Under the pieces are notes generated by a model. That model did no database searches and was not told where the DNA came from. It worked only from the letters and a program-made list of their open reading frames with translations. Shown here piece after piece: positions 43,598-52,819 of a DNA stretch of 64,000 bases. The DNA comes from Candidatus Melainabacteria bacterium (GTDB taxonomy: Bacteria; Cyanobacteriota; Vampirovibrionia; Obscuribacterales; Obscuribacteraceae). Location of the stretch: contig JAFKGK010000002.1 of the NCBI GenBank assembly GCA_017307165.1, forward strand, positions 372,001 to 436,000. The letters run 5' to 3'. How positions within the stretch are numbered: position 1 is the stretch's first letter; every line of letters begins with the position of its first letter. The position numbers and the translations under genes were made by a program.

Positions 43598-45171
43598 CGC
43601 CAAAACCTATCACGTAATTCCTTTTTACGGATCTTTCCCGAGCCTGTCTTGGGTAGTTCCGATAAAAACTCTACCACCCTTGGTGCCTTGTAACGAGCCA
43701 GCCTATCTCTGACAAAGTCCATAACCTCCCGCTCGGAAAGACTTTCAGCGTCAGGCTTAAGTACGATGCTCGCCTGGACTCTTTCTCCCCATTTTTCATC
43801 AGGTATCCCATAGACTGCGCATTCGAGGATCGAGGGGTGTTCTAATAAGACGTGCTCGACTTCGCAAGAAAAGACATTCTCGCCACCTGTGATGATCATA
43901 TCTTTTTTACGGTCAACAATATTGATCGAGCCGTTTTCATTGATTACAGCCAGATCGCCGGTATAGATCCAGCCCTGTCTGATGGCCTCGTTAGTAGCCT
44001 GAGGATTGCGCCAATACCCAGGGCTAATGTTAAGGCCACGCGCAATCACCTCTCCTATTGTCTTATCATCACGGGGGACCGAATTACCCTCTGCATCCAC
44101 AACATCAAGGGTCACACCAGTGATGCTACGTCCGGTACGGCATCTCGTTGCCAGTCGATGCTCGTACGTCGATTGCTTATCTGTCTCGGTCTCCAGTGAA
44201 AGTGTCAAAAATGGACTCGTCTCAGTCATGCCGTAAAATTGCACATAGCGGCAGCCCAAGGTCTCCTCCAGTCTTTTTACCAATTGAGGTGCCATGGGTG
44301 AGCCCGCTGTCATGATTGTATGCAAATCAGGGTAATCCCCCTGAAGCAAATCCAGGCAAGTCGCTACCATAGTCGGGACAAGAGCTAGATTGGTTACCCC
44401 ACTAGCAAGGATCCCATGCATCTCTTGCGCTTTAAAATATGGTGCAAATATGTGAGTGCCACCGGCCATGGTGACGGCAAAAACCGCCCAGGCATCAACG
44501 AGATGAAAAAGAGGCGCCACATGCCCCCAGCGTTCACGATCGGTCATCGACATTTCCTGGGCCGCAGCCATTGCGTTGGCGTGCACGTTGAGGTGGGTGA
44601 GCATCACGCCTTTTGGATTGCCTGTCGTGCCAGAGGTATAGTAAATCTGAGCCAGATCATTGGCGCTGGTCTTAACAGCCTGCCATTCTGCGTTTGCGGA
44701 GCTGGTGATAACAGGCTCATAGCCCTCTCCAACACTAATTAGCTCCGGTAGTTTTTGTATCTGGCCAGCCAGGCGCTGCATAACGACCCGTGCTAGATCG
44801 GCAAAATCATCATGGACAAATAGCACGCGGCTGTCGCTATCCATAAGGATGTGGGCAATCTCTCTTGCCGATAGGCGAAAATTGATTGGTACGAGCACTA
44901 GACCTGCGGCGGCAGCCGCATAGTAAAGATCAAAATATACATAGCAATTTGGCATCAGGCAGGCAATTCTGTCGCCTGGAACAAACCTCTCAGCGAGGCT
45001 GGCAGCGAGTGCGCTGCAGCGTTCTGCGGCTTGCGCGTAGGTCAACTTGAGTTCAGGGCAATGCAAAGGCGCCTCTAGCGCTACTTTTTGGCTCCAGATC
45101 TGGCTTGCTCTCTGCAAGGATTGAAAGATATTGAGATCCTGGTGGAAGTCACTTGAGATATGTTCTTGCAT
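43594..45171 (-). CDS. Long-chain acyl-CoA synthetase family enzyme
   Basis: 525 residues from the ATG at 45169-45171. An adenylate-forming (ANL) enzyme with motif IYYTSGTTGNPKGVMLTH, the YGMTETSP region (A5), WIYTGDLAV and KDMIITGGENVFSCEVEH (A7/A8), and the C-terminal catalytic Lys in LPKTGSGKIRKKEL. It activates a carboxylic acid, probably a fatty or medium-chain acid, to its CoA thioester. The substrate is not determined by sight. It leads the operon continuing into the TPR and DUF2237 genes. Confidence 0.9.
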   Translation of the reverse strand: MQEHISSDFHQDLNIFQSLQRASQIWSQKVALEAPLHCPELKLTYAQAAERCSALAASLAERFVPGDRIACLMPNCYVYFDLYYAAAAAGLVLVPINFRLSAREIAHILMDSDSRVLFVHDDFADLARVVMQRLAGQIQKLPELISVGEGYEPVITSSANAEWQAVKTSANDLAQIYYTSGTTGNPKGVMLTHLNVHANAMAAAQEMSMTDRERWGHVAPLFHLVDAWAVFAVTMAGGTHIFAPYFKAQEMHGILASGVTNLALVPTMVATCLDLLQGDYPDLHTIMTAGSPMAPQLVKRLEETLGCRYVQFYGMTETSPFLTLSLETETDKQSTYEHRLATRCRTGRSITGVTLDVVDAEGNSVPRDDKTIGEVIARGLNISPGYWRNPQATNEAIRQGWIYTGDLAVINENGSINIVDRKKDMIITGGENVFSCEVEHVLLEHPSILECAVYGIPDEKWGERVQASIVLKPDAESLSEREVMDFVRDRLARYKAPRVVEFLSELPKTGSGKIRKKELRDRFWR

Positions 45172-45381
45172 CAATCAATATATCAACTTATTGACAGGGG
45201 TAAATAATTAAGTCTCGAGGGATGCCATCATGCCAGTATAAGCCCCAGCGGCCTTTTCAGCACTATGTCCTGATTAAATGACCTGATCGACTATCTTAAG
45301 TATTTCGGACTATTTAAATTTTTTGCTCTCAAATTTGCTAAATTGGCAGTCTAATCCGGTCGCAACACAAGGGTGAGAATA

Positions 45382-46635
45382 ATGGGACAAGTCATCGACA
45401 AAACATATAACGGTATCAAAGTACCTCAAGGCGAAAAAATCACCTTTAAGGATGGTAAGCCCATCACCCCCAATAAGCCCATCATCCCCTTTATCGAAGG
45501 CGACGGCACCGGCCGCGATATCTGGAAGGCTTCCAAGCGAGTACTCGATGCAGCAGTATCGAAGGCTTATAACGGTCAAAAAGAAATCGCCTGGTTTGAA
45601 GTCCTTGCTGGCGATAAGGCCAAGGAAGCTACTAGCGAATACCTGCCAGAAGACACCATCGCCGCTCTCAAAGAATTTGGCGTTGCTATCAAGGGACCTC
45701 TCTCTACCCCAGTCGGCGGCGGTATCCGCAGCTTGAATGTCACCCTGCGTCAGATCTTTGATCTGTATTGCTGCGTACGTCCTGTGCGCTGGTTCAAAGG
45801 CGTTCCCTCTCCAGTGCTTGCTCCAGAAAAGCTCGATGTAGTCATCTTCCGTGAAAACACAGAAGATGTATACTCCGGCATCGAATTTCCCGAAGGCTCT
45901 GCAGAAGTCAAGAAACTGATCGAATTGCTCGAATCTTTTGGCAAAAAGATCCGTCCCGACTCTGGCATCGGCATCAAGCCTATTTCCATTTTTGGCTCTC
46001 AGCGTCTGATGCGCCGAGCTGTCGAGTATGCCATCGCTAACGGCCGCAAGTCCGTGACCATGGTACACAAAGGCAATATCCAAAAGTTTACCGAAGGTGC
46101 ATTTAGAGACTGGGGCTACCAGTTGGCTGACAAAGAGTTTGCCAAAGAAACCATTTCCGAAGAAAAGCTCTGGGCCGAAATGGACGGCAAATTGCCTGCA
46201 GGCAAGATCTTGATCAACGATCGTATTGCCGACTCGATGTTTCAACAAGTGCTCACCAGACCAGATGAATACTCTGTGCTGGCTACCACCAACCTCAATG
46301 GCGACTATCTCTCCGACGCTTGCGCTGCTCAGGTAGGCGGTCTCGGTATCGCCCCCGGTGCCAACATCGGCGATGATTGCGCAATCTTCGAAGCTACCCA
46401 TGGTACAGCTCCCAAGTATGCTGACAAAGACGTGATCAACCCTGGTTCGGTCATCCTCTCCGGCGCGATGATGCTCGAATACATGGGCTGGGGCGAAGCC
46501 ACCAAGCTGATCCATGATTCCATCGGCAAGACCATCAATCAAAAGAAAGTCACCTATGACTTTGAGCGTCTGATGCCTGGTTCGACCAAGCTCAAGACCT
46601 CCGAATTTGCTGATGCTCTGATCCAAAATCTCTAA
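45382..46635 (+). CDS. icd: NADP-dependent isocitrate dehydrogenase
   Basis: 417 residues from the ATG at 45382-45384, with AAGGGTGAG just upstream. Motifs for the prokaryotic homodimeric NADP type: [30 protein letters not shown] (with the Ser that E. coli phosphorylates), [33 protein letters not shown] and [12 protein letters not shown]. It converts isocitrate to 2-oxoglutarate. It stands alone, followed by a strong terminator. The codon use is well adapted (many CTC, ATC, GGC), consistent with high expression. Confidence 0.96.
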   Translation: MGQVIDKTYNGIKVPQGEKITFKDGKPITPNKPIIPFIEGDGTGRDIWKASKRVLDAAVSKAYNGQKEIAWFEVLAGDKAKEATSEYLPEDTIAALKEFGVAIKGPLSTPVGGGIRSLNVTLRQIFDLYCCVRPVRWFKGVPSPVLAPEKLDVVIFRENTEDVYSGIEFPEGSAEVKKLIELLESFGKKIRPDSGIGIKPISIFGSQRLMRRAVEYAIANGRKSVTMVHKGNIQKFTEGAFRDWGYQLADKEFAKETISEEKLWAEMDGKLPAGKILINDRIADSMFQQVLTRPDEYSVLATTNLNGDYLSDACAAQVGGLGIAPGANIGDDCAIFEATHGTAPKYADKDVINPGSVILSGAMMLEYMGWGEATKLIHDSIGKTINQKKVTYDFERLMPGSTKLKTSEFADALIQNL

Positions 46636-46671
46636 AGAGATCTGATCGAGTTCTAGCCTGCTCAAGACTAA

Positions 46672-46697
46672 AGGGGTGCCCTAGGGCGCCCCTTTTT
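46672..46697 (+). terminator. Rho-independent terminator after icd
   Basis: AGGGGTGCC and GGCGCCCCT pair through a strong GC stem with a CTAG-like turn and one G-T pair, followed by TTTTT. It lies about 40 bases after the icd stop and before the next promoter. Confidence 0.9.
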
Positions 46698-46709
46698 ATC
46701 TGCTGTTTT

Positions 46710-46718
46710 TGATAAAAT
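46710..46718 (+). promoter_or_regulatory. Extended -10 promoter for the 46746-51031 operon
   Basis: TGATAAAAT fits the extended -10 form TGnTATAAT with one change. The expected start is about 20 bases before the ATG at 46746. It sits just after the icd terminator, so the operon is separately transcribed. Confidence 0.5.
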
Positions 46719-46745
46719 AGGCCAAACGATCTCTTGGAGTGTTAT

Positions 46746-47315
46746 ATGGCTGTCCAACAAGTAATCGAGGTCCCTGTTCTAGAGGCCACTAGAGACAATG
46801 TCGCTGACTATGGCCTCTTTATCGGCACAGACGTGCCCAATGCCGGCCTGACCATCCCGTTCTACAAGGGAGCAGTCGAAGAAGGCCACAACATACCTTT
46901 CGAATGCAAGGGCAATGCCGTCATCCGTTCTGCTCGCATCCATAGACGAGCGCCGGAGGTGACCTGGCTAGAGCGTCATATGGATATGACGCAGCTCTTT
47001 ATTGGCCTTGGTGACCAACCTTTTGCAATGGTGCTAGGTAAGCCCAATCACCGGGAGGGAGGCCGTGTGCCCAACCTGGATGAGGTCAAATGCTTTGTCT
47101 TTCCGCCTGGCCATGGCATCATGATTCACAAGGGCTGCTGGCATGATTTTCCTCTTTGCGTCAAAGAACCGGTCACTTGTCTCACGGCCAACTCGCCCGA
47201 AGTTGTCGAGGCCCTCGCCAGCATGAAGGGTGCGCACGAAATGGATCATGGCGATGTCTACAAAATCGACGTAACCAAGCATACCGGCAAGATCTTGCGT
47301 GCGACCTTGTTCTAA
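46746..47315 (+). CDS. Ureidoglycolate lyase (AllA)-family protein
   Basis: 189 residues from the ATG at 46746-46748, with GGAG six bases upstream. Strands and motifs of the AllA cupin-like fold are seen: VADYGLFIGTDVPNAGLTIP, VTWLERHMDMTQLFIGLGDQPF, FVFPPGHGIMIHKGCWHDFPL with metal/substrate His residues. AllA releases urea and glyoxylate from ureidoglycolate. The other genes of allantoin use are missing here, and the next gene is a cyclic-imide ring-opening enzyme, so the substrate may be a different ureido acid. Three bases separate it from that gene. Confidence 0.8.
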   Translation: MAVQQVIEVPVLEATRDNVADYGLFIGTDVPNAGLTIPFYKGAVEEGHNIPFECKGNAVIRSARIHRRAPEVTWLERHMDMTQLFIGLGDQPFAMVLGKPNHREGGRVPNLDEVKCFVFPPGHGIMIHKGCWHDFPLCVKEPVTCLTANSPEVVEALASMKGAHEMDHGDVYKIDVTKHTGKILRATLF

Positions 47316-47318
47316 TCC

Positions 47319-48422
47319 ATGAAGATCAAAGCCTACAAGATCGAGACCTCGAGACCCGATGATCTAAACGGGCTGGAGCAATTGATCGCCGATGGAGTAC
47401 TCATCCCAAAAGATTTGCTGTGCATCATCGGTAAAACCGAAGGCAATGGAGGCCGCAACGATTTTACTCGCGATCTGGCGATGCACGCCTATGAGGATCT
47501 TTTTTCGCGCCTTCTCGGTATATCTCGCCAAGCTGTGACCGATCGTATTATTTTTTCATTGTCCGGCGGCTGCGAGGGTGTCGTTACACCGCATATCATT
47601 GCTTTTACCAGAGAGGGTGAAATTGCGGATGAGCCATGCAATAGAGATGGCAGCAAGGGCCTTGCAGTAGCCATAGGCTATACCCGAGAGTTTGCGCCTC
47701 AAGAGATTGGCCGCATGGCGCAAATCAAAGAGACCGCACGAGTAATAACGCAACTCATGCAAGAGCTCAAATTGGACAGTGCTTCAGATGTGCACCTCAT
47801 CCAGATGAAGGGAGCCATACCTTCCTATACATATGAGCAAGGACTGAGTGCGGCACGCTCTGGCAAGCCAATGCGTTCGGATATGGTCTATTCTCGAGGC
47901 GCTTCAGCCCTGGCCGCTGCATGCGCCATGCAAGAGATAGCGATCGATGATCTCGATGATGAGGCCATTTGTTCTGATTATACAAAATACTCCAGCGTCG
48001 CTTCGTGCTCTGCAAAGCCTGGTCTCAAGCGCACCGAGGTCATGCTCTTTGCCAACAGCCGCTATGCGGAGTCGGATCTGACCATCTGCTCCACCGTGCT
48101 CAACAATATGATAGACAGCCCATCTATACACGCACTATTGAGAGAGCAGGCCTTTGATTTTGAGGCGCAGCTCTCTGCCGCAGATCGCTCCCGTATCGTC
48201 GGTACATTTGCCAAATCTGAGGCTGATCCGACCAACCATATCAACGGTAAAAGGCACACGATGCTGACTGACGACGATATCTCCGATACCAGGTACTCGC
48301 GCTGCGTTCTTTCTTCGGTCATTGCTAGCATCACTGGCGATACCACCATCTATGTTTCGACCAGAGCCGAGCACCATGGGCCCTCTGGTGGGGGTACTTT
48401 TAGCATGATATTGCGCAAATAA
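47319..48422 (+). CDS. Ring-opening amidohydrolase (cyanuric acid hydrolase/barbiturase family)
   Basis: 367 residues, the usual length of AtzD/TrzD/barbiturase enzymes, which have three similar domains each giving a Ser/Lys. Family motifs: FSLSGGCEGVVTPH with Ser82, MVYSRGASALAAACA, and HHGPSGGGTFSMIL near the end. KTEGNGGRNDFTR fits the first domain Lys region. Known members hydrolyse cyanuric acid, barbituric acid or 1-nitro-triazine analogues. No biuret or allophanate hydrolase accompanies it, so a standard s-triazine pathway is not supported. It lies in an operon with the AllA-like and the fusion gene. Confidence 0.88.
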   Translation: MKIKAYKIETSRPDDLNGLEQLIADGVLIPKDLLCIIGKTEGNGGRNDFTRDLAMHAYEDLFSRLLGISRQAVTDRIIFSLSGGCEGVVTPHIIAFTREGEIADEPCNRDGSKGLAVAIGYTREFAPQEIGRMAQIKETARVITQLMQELKLDSASDVHLIQMKGAIPSYTYEQGLSAARSGKPMRSDMVYSRGASALAAACAMQEIAIDDLDDEAICSDYTKYSSVASCSAKPGLKRTEVMLFANSRYAESDLTICSTVLNNMIDSPSIHALLREQAFDFEAQLSAADRSRIVGTFAKSEADPTNHINGKRHTMLTDDDISDTRYSRCVLSSVIASITGDTTIYVSTRAEHHGPSGGGTFSMILRK

Positions 48423-48430
48423 GAGGTCCT

Positions 48431-51031
48431 ATGTCGATACCGATTGATGGCGTGCCGGTCAGATATTTTTGTCTGGCCAATAACACCGATCTAAAACTGG
48501 CCTATATTCTCGAGGGTCATGGCCCTGAGCTTTTAATCTTTTTGCATTCGGTTGGCGGCAATCTATACACATTTGCCCCTCAGATCGAGCGTATCATCAA
48601 CGATCCAGTTCTCAGCGAGCGTTATACCTGTCTGTCGATGGATATGCGGGGGCACGGGCTTTCGGCTCTGAGCAAGGAAGCCCATCACCGCTTTGCCAAT
48701 CACGCCAAGATCGAGACCTTTGCGCAAGACACGATTGCCCTTATGGAACATGCCGGATTTGCTCGAGCCCATTTGATCGGTCTGTCGATGGGTGGCACTG
48801 TCGCTCAAGAGATCTATAAACAAGCTCCTCAAAGGGTGATGTCGCTCGCCTTGGCCAATACCTGGTCTCACGTGGACGATCGGGAGCAGAGAGTAGCCTT
48901 TATCCACGATGTCTTGAAAGACAAATCGATGAAAGAATCGGCGGAAATGCTAGTCCCCGGTTTATTCACCACCGCTCCTAAACAATATGTCGCAGCCGGA
49001 GTGGCTACCGAAGGGGCTAAAGACAAGGATGTCTTTTTAGCCAACTGGTCCGACATGTTTGCCCTCGATTATCGCAGCATGTGGCCGAGGGTCTCGGTGC
49101 CTACTCTTTTGATCGGCGGTCAAAAGGACACTATCACGCCTACTGACCCGCTTTTGACGACCATAAAATCGCTCAATATGCAATGCCGCCTGATCGATAT
49201 CCCAGGAGCAGGGCACTATAGCAATCTCGATGATGTAGATACTTTCAACCGCCATCTTTTGGAGCATCTCAGACGCAGCAGACCGCATAGTACAGGTGCA
49301 ATCCGTCTCCATCAACCCTTACCACGCAAAAGATCTTTTGCTGCCGATATCGTCGCCCATGGACTGATGCGCCTGCTCAACGAGCGCAAGATCGACTATT
49401 TCTTTTCCAACAGCGGTACCGACTTTACTCCGATCATCGACGCTCTCGCGCGATATCACAGCGATCCGTCTTTTAAACTCAAGACCCTGGTCGCTCCGCA
49501 CGAAAACACAGCCATAGGCATGGCTCATGGCTATTACTTGATGACAGGCCGACCGCAAGCCGTCATGGCCCACGTCAATGTCGGCACTGCAAACATGGGA
49601 CTAGGTATTATCAATGCCAATCGGTCGCGTATCCCTATGCTGGTATTGTCAGGCAAGACCCCATGGTACGAAAGCGGCATCGATGGCTGCCGCACCAATT
49701 TTGTGCAATGGGGTCAGGATACCTTCGATCAGGGTGCATATTTTCGCGAATTTACAAAATGGGACTACGAGCTAAAAAGCGAGCACTCACTGGAAACTGT
49801 GATCGATAGAGCGCTGGCTATTTCGCAAAGCGATCCTCAAGGACCTGTCTATCTGACTCTACCTAAAGAACCCTTGTGCAAGGAGATCGATGACCTGCAC
49901 ATCAGCGATCGACCGAGACAAGTTGCCACTGTATCCAGTGCCTCTCTTTCCGATTTACAGGCTGCTGCCAGAGAGATTTCAGCAGCACAGCATCCTCTTA
50001 TCATAACAGCTGAGATTGGCCGCTATGCCTGTGGGCCGGAGTCTTTAGCAGCCTTTGCCGACTCACTGGGCATAGGAGTGATCGAGCATGGCAAACGCAA
50101 TTTTTACAATTTTCCGACGGAGCACCCTCTGCATCAGGGCTTTGACCCTACCGATGCCATCAAGCATTGCGATCTCTTGATCGTAGTCGAGGCACACGTC
50201 CCATTTATTCCAGCCTTTGCCAATCTTGATGAAATGCCAAAGACTATCGCAATAGGTGTTGATCCTCTGTGCCAGTCGATTCCAATGAGAGGGTTTGCCG
50301 CAGATATAGTAGTGCCTGGTATGCCTGCCGATACGCTGGAGAGATTGACAGAGCTATGCCATGTCCCGGCCGAACGAGTCTCTGAGCGTAAAAGCGAGCT
50401 TGCAAAGACGCATAGCCAGATTTTCAAATCCGCTCGCGATGATGCTGCCAGTGATGCCAACCGTGCCACCATCAGCAAACGCTTTCTCTCCTGGTCGCTT
50501 GGCCAGGTCATTGATCAACACACAATCATATTTAACGAATACGATCTGGACCCGCTTTTGGTGCCGCGCAGCGCATCAGGCAGCTGGTACGAAAACTCGG
50601 TGGCCTCGGGTCTGGGATGGTCACTGGGTGCGGCTTGCGGTGCGGCCTTGGCGACAGATGACACTATCGTCGTCACTCTGGGTGACGGCTCTTATATGTT
50701 TAATACGCCGCTCTCTGCGCACTATGTTGCTGGGGCAAATCGCCTTGGTATCGTGATCGTAGTCTTCAACGATACAGCCTGGACCACTATCAAAAAGTCC
50801 TATCTAGGCACTAATCCTGATGGTTGGGGCCGCAAGACCGGCCATATGCCGCTCTGCGACTTTGATATGTCGGTATCCTTCGAATACCTAGCTCAAGCCT
50901 GCGGTGGAGTCGGCCTTAGAGTAGAAGAGCCGTCCAACCTAAACGCTACTCTCAGGCAGGCGCTCGAAATTGCAAGGGATAAGGATAACCCAAGGCATGT
51001 CCTGGTCAACGTTATCTGCGATCGTGACTAA
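48431..51031 (+). CDS. Fusion of alpha/beta hydrolase and ThDP-dependent acetolactate-synthase-like enzyme
   Basis: 866 residues in one uninterrupted frame. Residues 1-285 form an alpha/beta hydrolase: oxyanion HSVGG (39-43), nucleophile elbow GLSMGG with Ser119, Asp233 (GGQKDTI) and His262 (GAGHYSN). Residues about 300-866 are a whole ThDP enzyme: catalytic Glu358 in HENTAIGMAHGYY, a central domain, and the ThDP/Mg motif GDG (751-753) with Asn780 after exactly 26 residues. The Glu argues against glyoxylate carboligase, which lacks it. It follows the ring-opening amidohydrolase by 8 bases, with AGAGG four bases before the ATG. The reaction is unknown. Confidence 0.88.
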   Translation: MSIPIDGVPVRYFCLANNTDLKLAYILEGHGPELLIFLHSVGGNLYTFAPQIERIINDPVLSERYTCLSMDMRGHGLSALSKEAHHRFANHAKIETFAQDTIALMEHAGFARAHLIGLSMGGTVAQEIYKQAPQRVMSLALANTWSHVDDREQRVAFIHDVLKDKSMKESAEMLVPGLFTTAPKQYVAAGVATEGAKDKDVFLANWSDMFALDYRSMWPRVSVPTLLIGGQKDTITPTDPLLTTIKSLNMQCRLIDIPGAGHYSNLDDVDTFNRHLLEHLRRSRPHSTGAIRLHQPLPRKRSFAADIVAHGLMRLLNERKIDYFFSNSGTDFTPIIDALARYHSDPSFKLKTLVAPHENTAIGMAHGYYLMTGRPQAVMAHVNVGTANMGLGIINANRSRIPMLVLSGKTPWYESGIDGCRTNFVQWGQDTFDQGAYFREFTKWDYELKSEHSLETVIDRALAISQSDPQGPVYLTLPKEPLCKEIDDLHISDRPRQVATVSSASLSDLQAAAREISAAQHPLIITAEIGRYACGPESLAAFADSLGIGVIEHGKRNFYNFPTEHPLHQGFDPTDAIKHCDLLIVVEAHVPFIPAFANLDEMPKTIAIGVDPLCQSIPMRGFAADIVVPGMPADTLERLTELCHVPAERVSERKSELAKTHSQIFKSARDDAASDANRATISKRFLSWSLGQVIDQHTIIFNEYDLDPLLVPRSASGSWYENSVASGLGWSLGAACGAALATDDTIVVTLGDGSYMFNTPLSAHYVAGANRLGIVIVVFNDTAWTTIKKSYLGTNPDGWGRKTGHMPLCDFDMSVSFEYLAQACGGVGLRVEEPSNLNATLRQALEIARDKDNPRHVLVNVICDRD

Positions 51032-51051
51032 AGCCTGCTAAGGACCACAAG

Positions 51052-52635
51052 TCAAAATTCCAGCTGCTCGTTGACGATGCGCCAACCGACTGGATTGCTG
51101 CGTTCAGGAGAGCACCAGGCCTGGTTTGGCAAGAGTGGTAGCGGATTTTGCAAGCCGATGCACTCGTTGCTTATATAACGAAAACTATTGACCGGAGTCA
51201 TTTCTGCAAGATCAACACGCATGCTTTCGATGCTTTTTTTGTTAATGCTCATTGGTATCCTGTAAGCGTTGAGGATACGCATGACCTCATTAAAATAGGC
51301 ATGTTTGTCGTCCATTTCTTTGTATGGGCCATGGTCGGCTTGCAGTATGATCACCGGTTGCTTGTCGGCCGGATAAGCCGCGATGATCTGGTCGATGGCC
51401 TTGACGGCTTGCTTTTCGGTATATTTTACCTGCTCTACATAAGCCGCAAAATCATGCAGATCATCGTTGAGTAGATTGGCCGGTAGCTCTTTGCGCTGGC
51501 CTTTGGCGTCAAATACAGATGGTGGATGCGAAAGATTGCTATGTATAAAGACTAGTTTGGGGCCGTTCATAGTCAATATTTCGCTGAGATGCTTTTCCAT
51601 CGAGAGTCTGGCTGAGCAAAAAGCATCTCGCAATATGTGCGTATAAGGCTCAAGCCCCCAGAGCGGTGTGAGCTTTGCAAAGGCAGTGGTAAAAACAACC
51701 CCGTATTCGTCTAGATAGTTTTTGTCCGCATTTGGGCAGGGCATATCAGCCACAGAAACGATCTTGTAGCCAAGTTTTTTATAAATGGCAAACAAAGCGT
51801 TGTCCGCCATCAACCTCTCATAGAGCACGTCTGGATAATCCTGCTCGATGGTGCCACCACGTGCAATGGCCTCGTCCGAAATGGGATTGAGATAGTCGAG
51901 ATTGAGAGAGCTGGTAATGGAAAGATGGGTGCGATCGTAATTGGATGCAGCACGTTGAGGCAGGATAAAACCCTTGCTCTTTAAATAATCGATAAAGGCC
52001 TTATTGTCGTAGCCACCAAGCTCGGTGAGCGTTTTTTGATGGGCAAAGGCATCCAGGATAATGTAATAGATATCAGGGCGCTCAACAAGAGACTTTTTGG
52101 GTATTACCTCTTCGACGATTTTTCCATAATGCCTCTGCCATTTTTGGGCCTTTTGATTGAGTGAAATGTTGAAAGATACCAAAGGCACTAGATTGATGAT
52201 CAGCATAAAGCAGGTCATCAGGTTAAAGAGATTTTGCAGAGCATCGTAATCGGTCGCATAGGTCTTGCCACCAAAAAGCCATGTTTTTTTTAGTACCCCT
52301 CCTACTGCCCCAGCCAAGATCAAGGCCATCAAAGCCAGAGAAGCGATTGGAGGAGCATTCGGCACAAGGCGTGATACGGCAAAGGCCACACCGAGATAGG
52401 AGAGAGAGATCATCATCACGGCAGTGGTTATCAGACCTGCGATCTTGATCTTGCGTGTGGCAATAAAGGCCAGTAAAAAGAGGGCTATAGCCACAGACTC
52501 GACGGCCAAAAAGGCAGGCATGGCCTGCTCGGTAGCCAATTGGCTCTTGACGCTCTCTATCTCGTGAATGACCAGGGCGGCAGGAAAGGCAAATATGTGC
52601 CAGGGCAAGCTTTTTAAGGATTTTATGAAATGCAT
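51052..52635 (-). CDS. Membrane sulfatase/phosphoethanolamine-transferase-like protein
   Basis: 527 residues. About five N-terminal membrane helices (IFAFPAALVIHEI, VESVAIALFLLAFIATR, ITTAVMMISLSYLG, LALMALILAGAVGG, LMTCFMLIINLVPLVSF) precede an alkaline-phosphatase-superfamily domain: metal Asp in IYYIILDAFAHQKTL, the RAASNYDRTHLSITSSLNLDYL region, FIHSNLSHPPSVFD, and QADHGPYKE. Relatives include LTA synthase, EptA and membrane sulfatases. The usual phosphorylated Thr is not placed with confidence. It is convergent with the fusion gene and lies between the two unusual operons. Confidence 0.8.
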   Translation of the reverse strand: MHFIKSLKSLPWHIFAFPAALVIHEIESVKSQLATEQAMPAFLAVESVAIALFLLAFIATRKIKIAGLITTAVMMISLSYLGVAFAVSRLVPNAPPIASLALMALILAGAVGGVLKKTWLFGGKTYATDYDALQNLFNLMTCFMLIINLVPLVSFNISLNQKAQKWQRHYGKIVEEVIPKKSLVERPDIYYIILDAFAHQKTLTELGGYDNKAFIDYLKSKGFILPQRAASNYDRTHLSITSSLNLDYLNPISDEAIARGGTIEQDYPDVLYERLMADNALFAIYKKLGYKIVSVADMPCPNADKNYLDEYGVVFTTAFAKLTPLWGLEPYTHILRDAFCSARLSMEKHLSEILTMNGPKLVFIHSNLSHPPSVFDAKGQRKELPANLLNDDLHDFAAYVEQVKYTEKQAVKAIDQIIAAYPADKQPVIILQADHGPYKEMDDKHAYFNEVMRILNAYRIPMSINKKSIESMRVDLAEMTPVNSFRYISNECIGLQNPLPLLPNQAWCSPERSNPVGWRIVNEQLEF

Positions 52636-52819
52636 TGTCTAAGGATACTACCCCCAACCAGGCCGATATTGCCAAGGCGCGGGGCTTGTGGAAGAATTAG
52701 ATTAAATAGCGTTTCATAAACCATCTGGCCTGACTGCTATTTGCTCGCAAATATGGGTATGTCTTTTCTAGACTTTAGATTTGCCATTTTTGGCCGTCCG
52801 CTCCTTACCAGTACATATT

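Noticed and set aside
45310..46665. 451-residue open frame antisense to isocitrate dehydrogenase
   Set aside because: It mirrors the strongly codon-biased icd gene, and the sense frame has all family motifs. An antisense frame open by codon bias is expected.
46746..48422. Standard cyanuric acid (s-triazine) catabolic operon
   Set aside because: No biuret hydrolase, allophanate hydrolase or triazine hydrolase is present, so only the ring-opening family supports it.
48431..51031. ThDP half as phosphonopyruvate decarboxylase for the aminophosphonate operon
   Set aside because: The ThDP part is full length (about 570 residues) and acetolactate-synthase-like, while that decarboxylase is about 380; it is also in a different operon.
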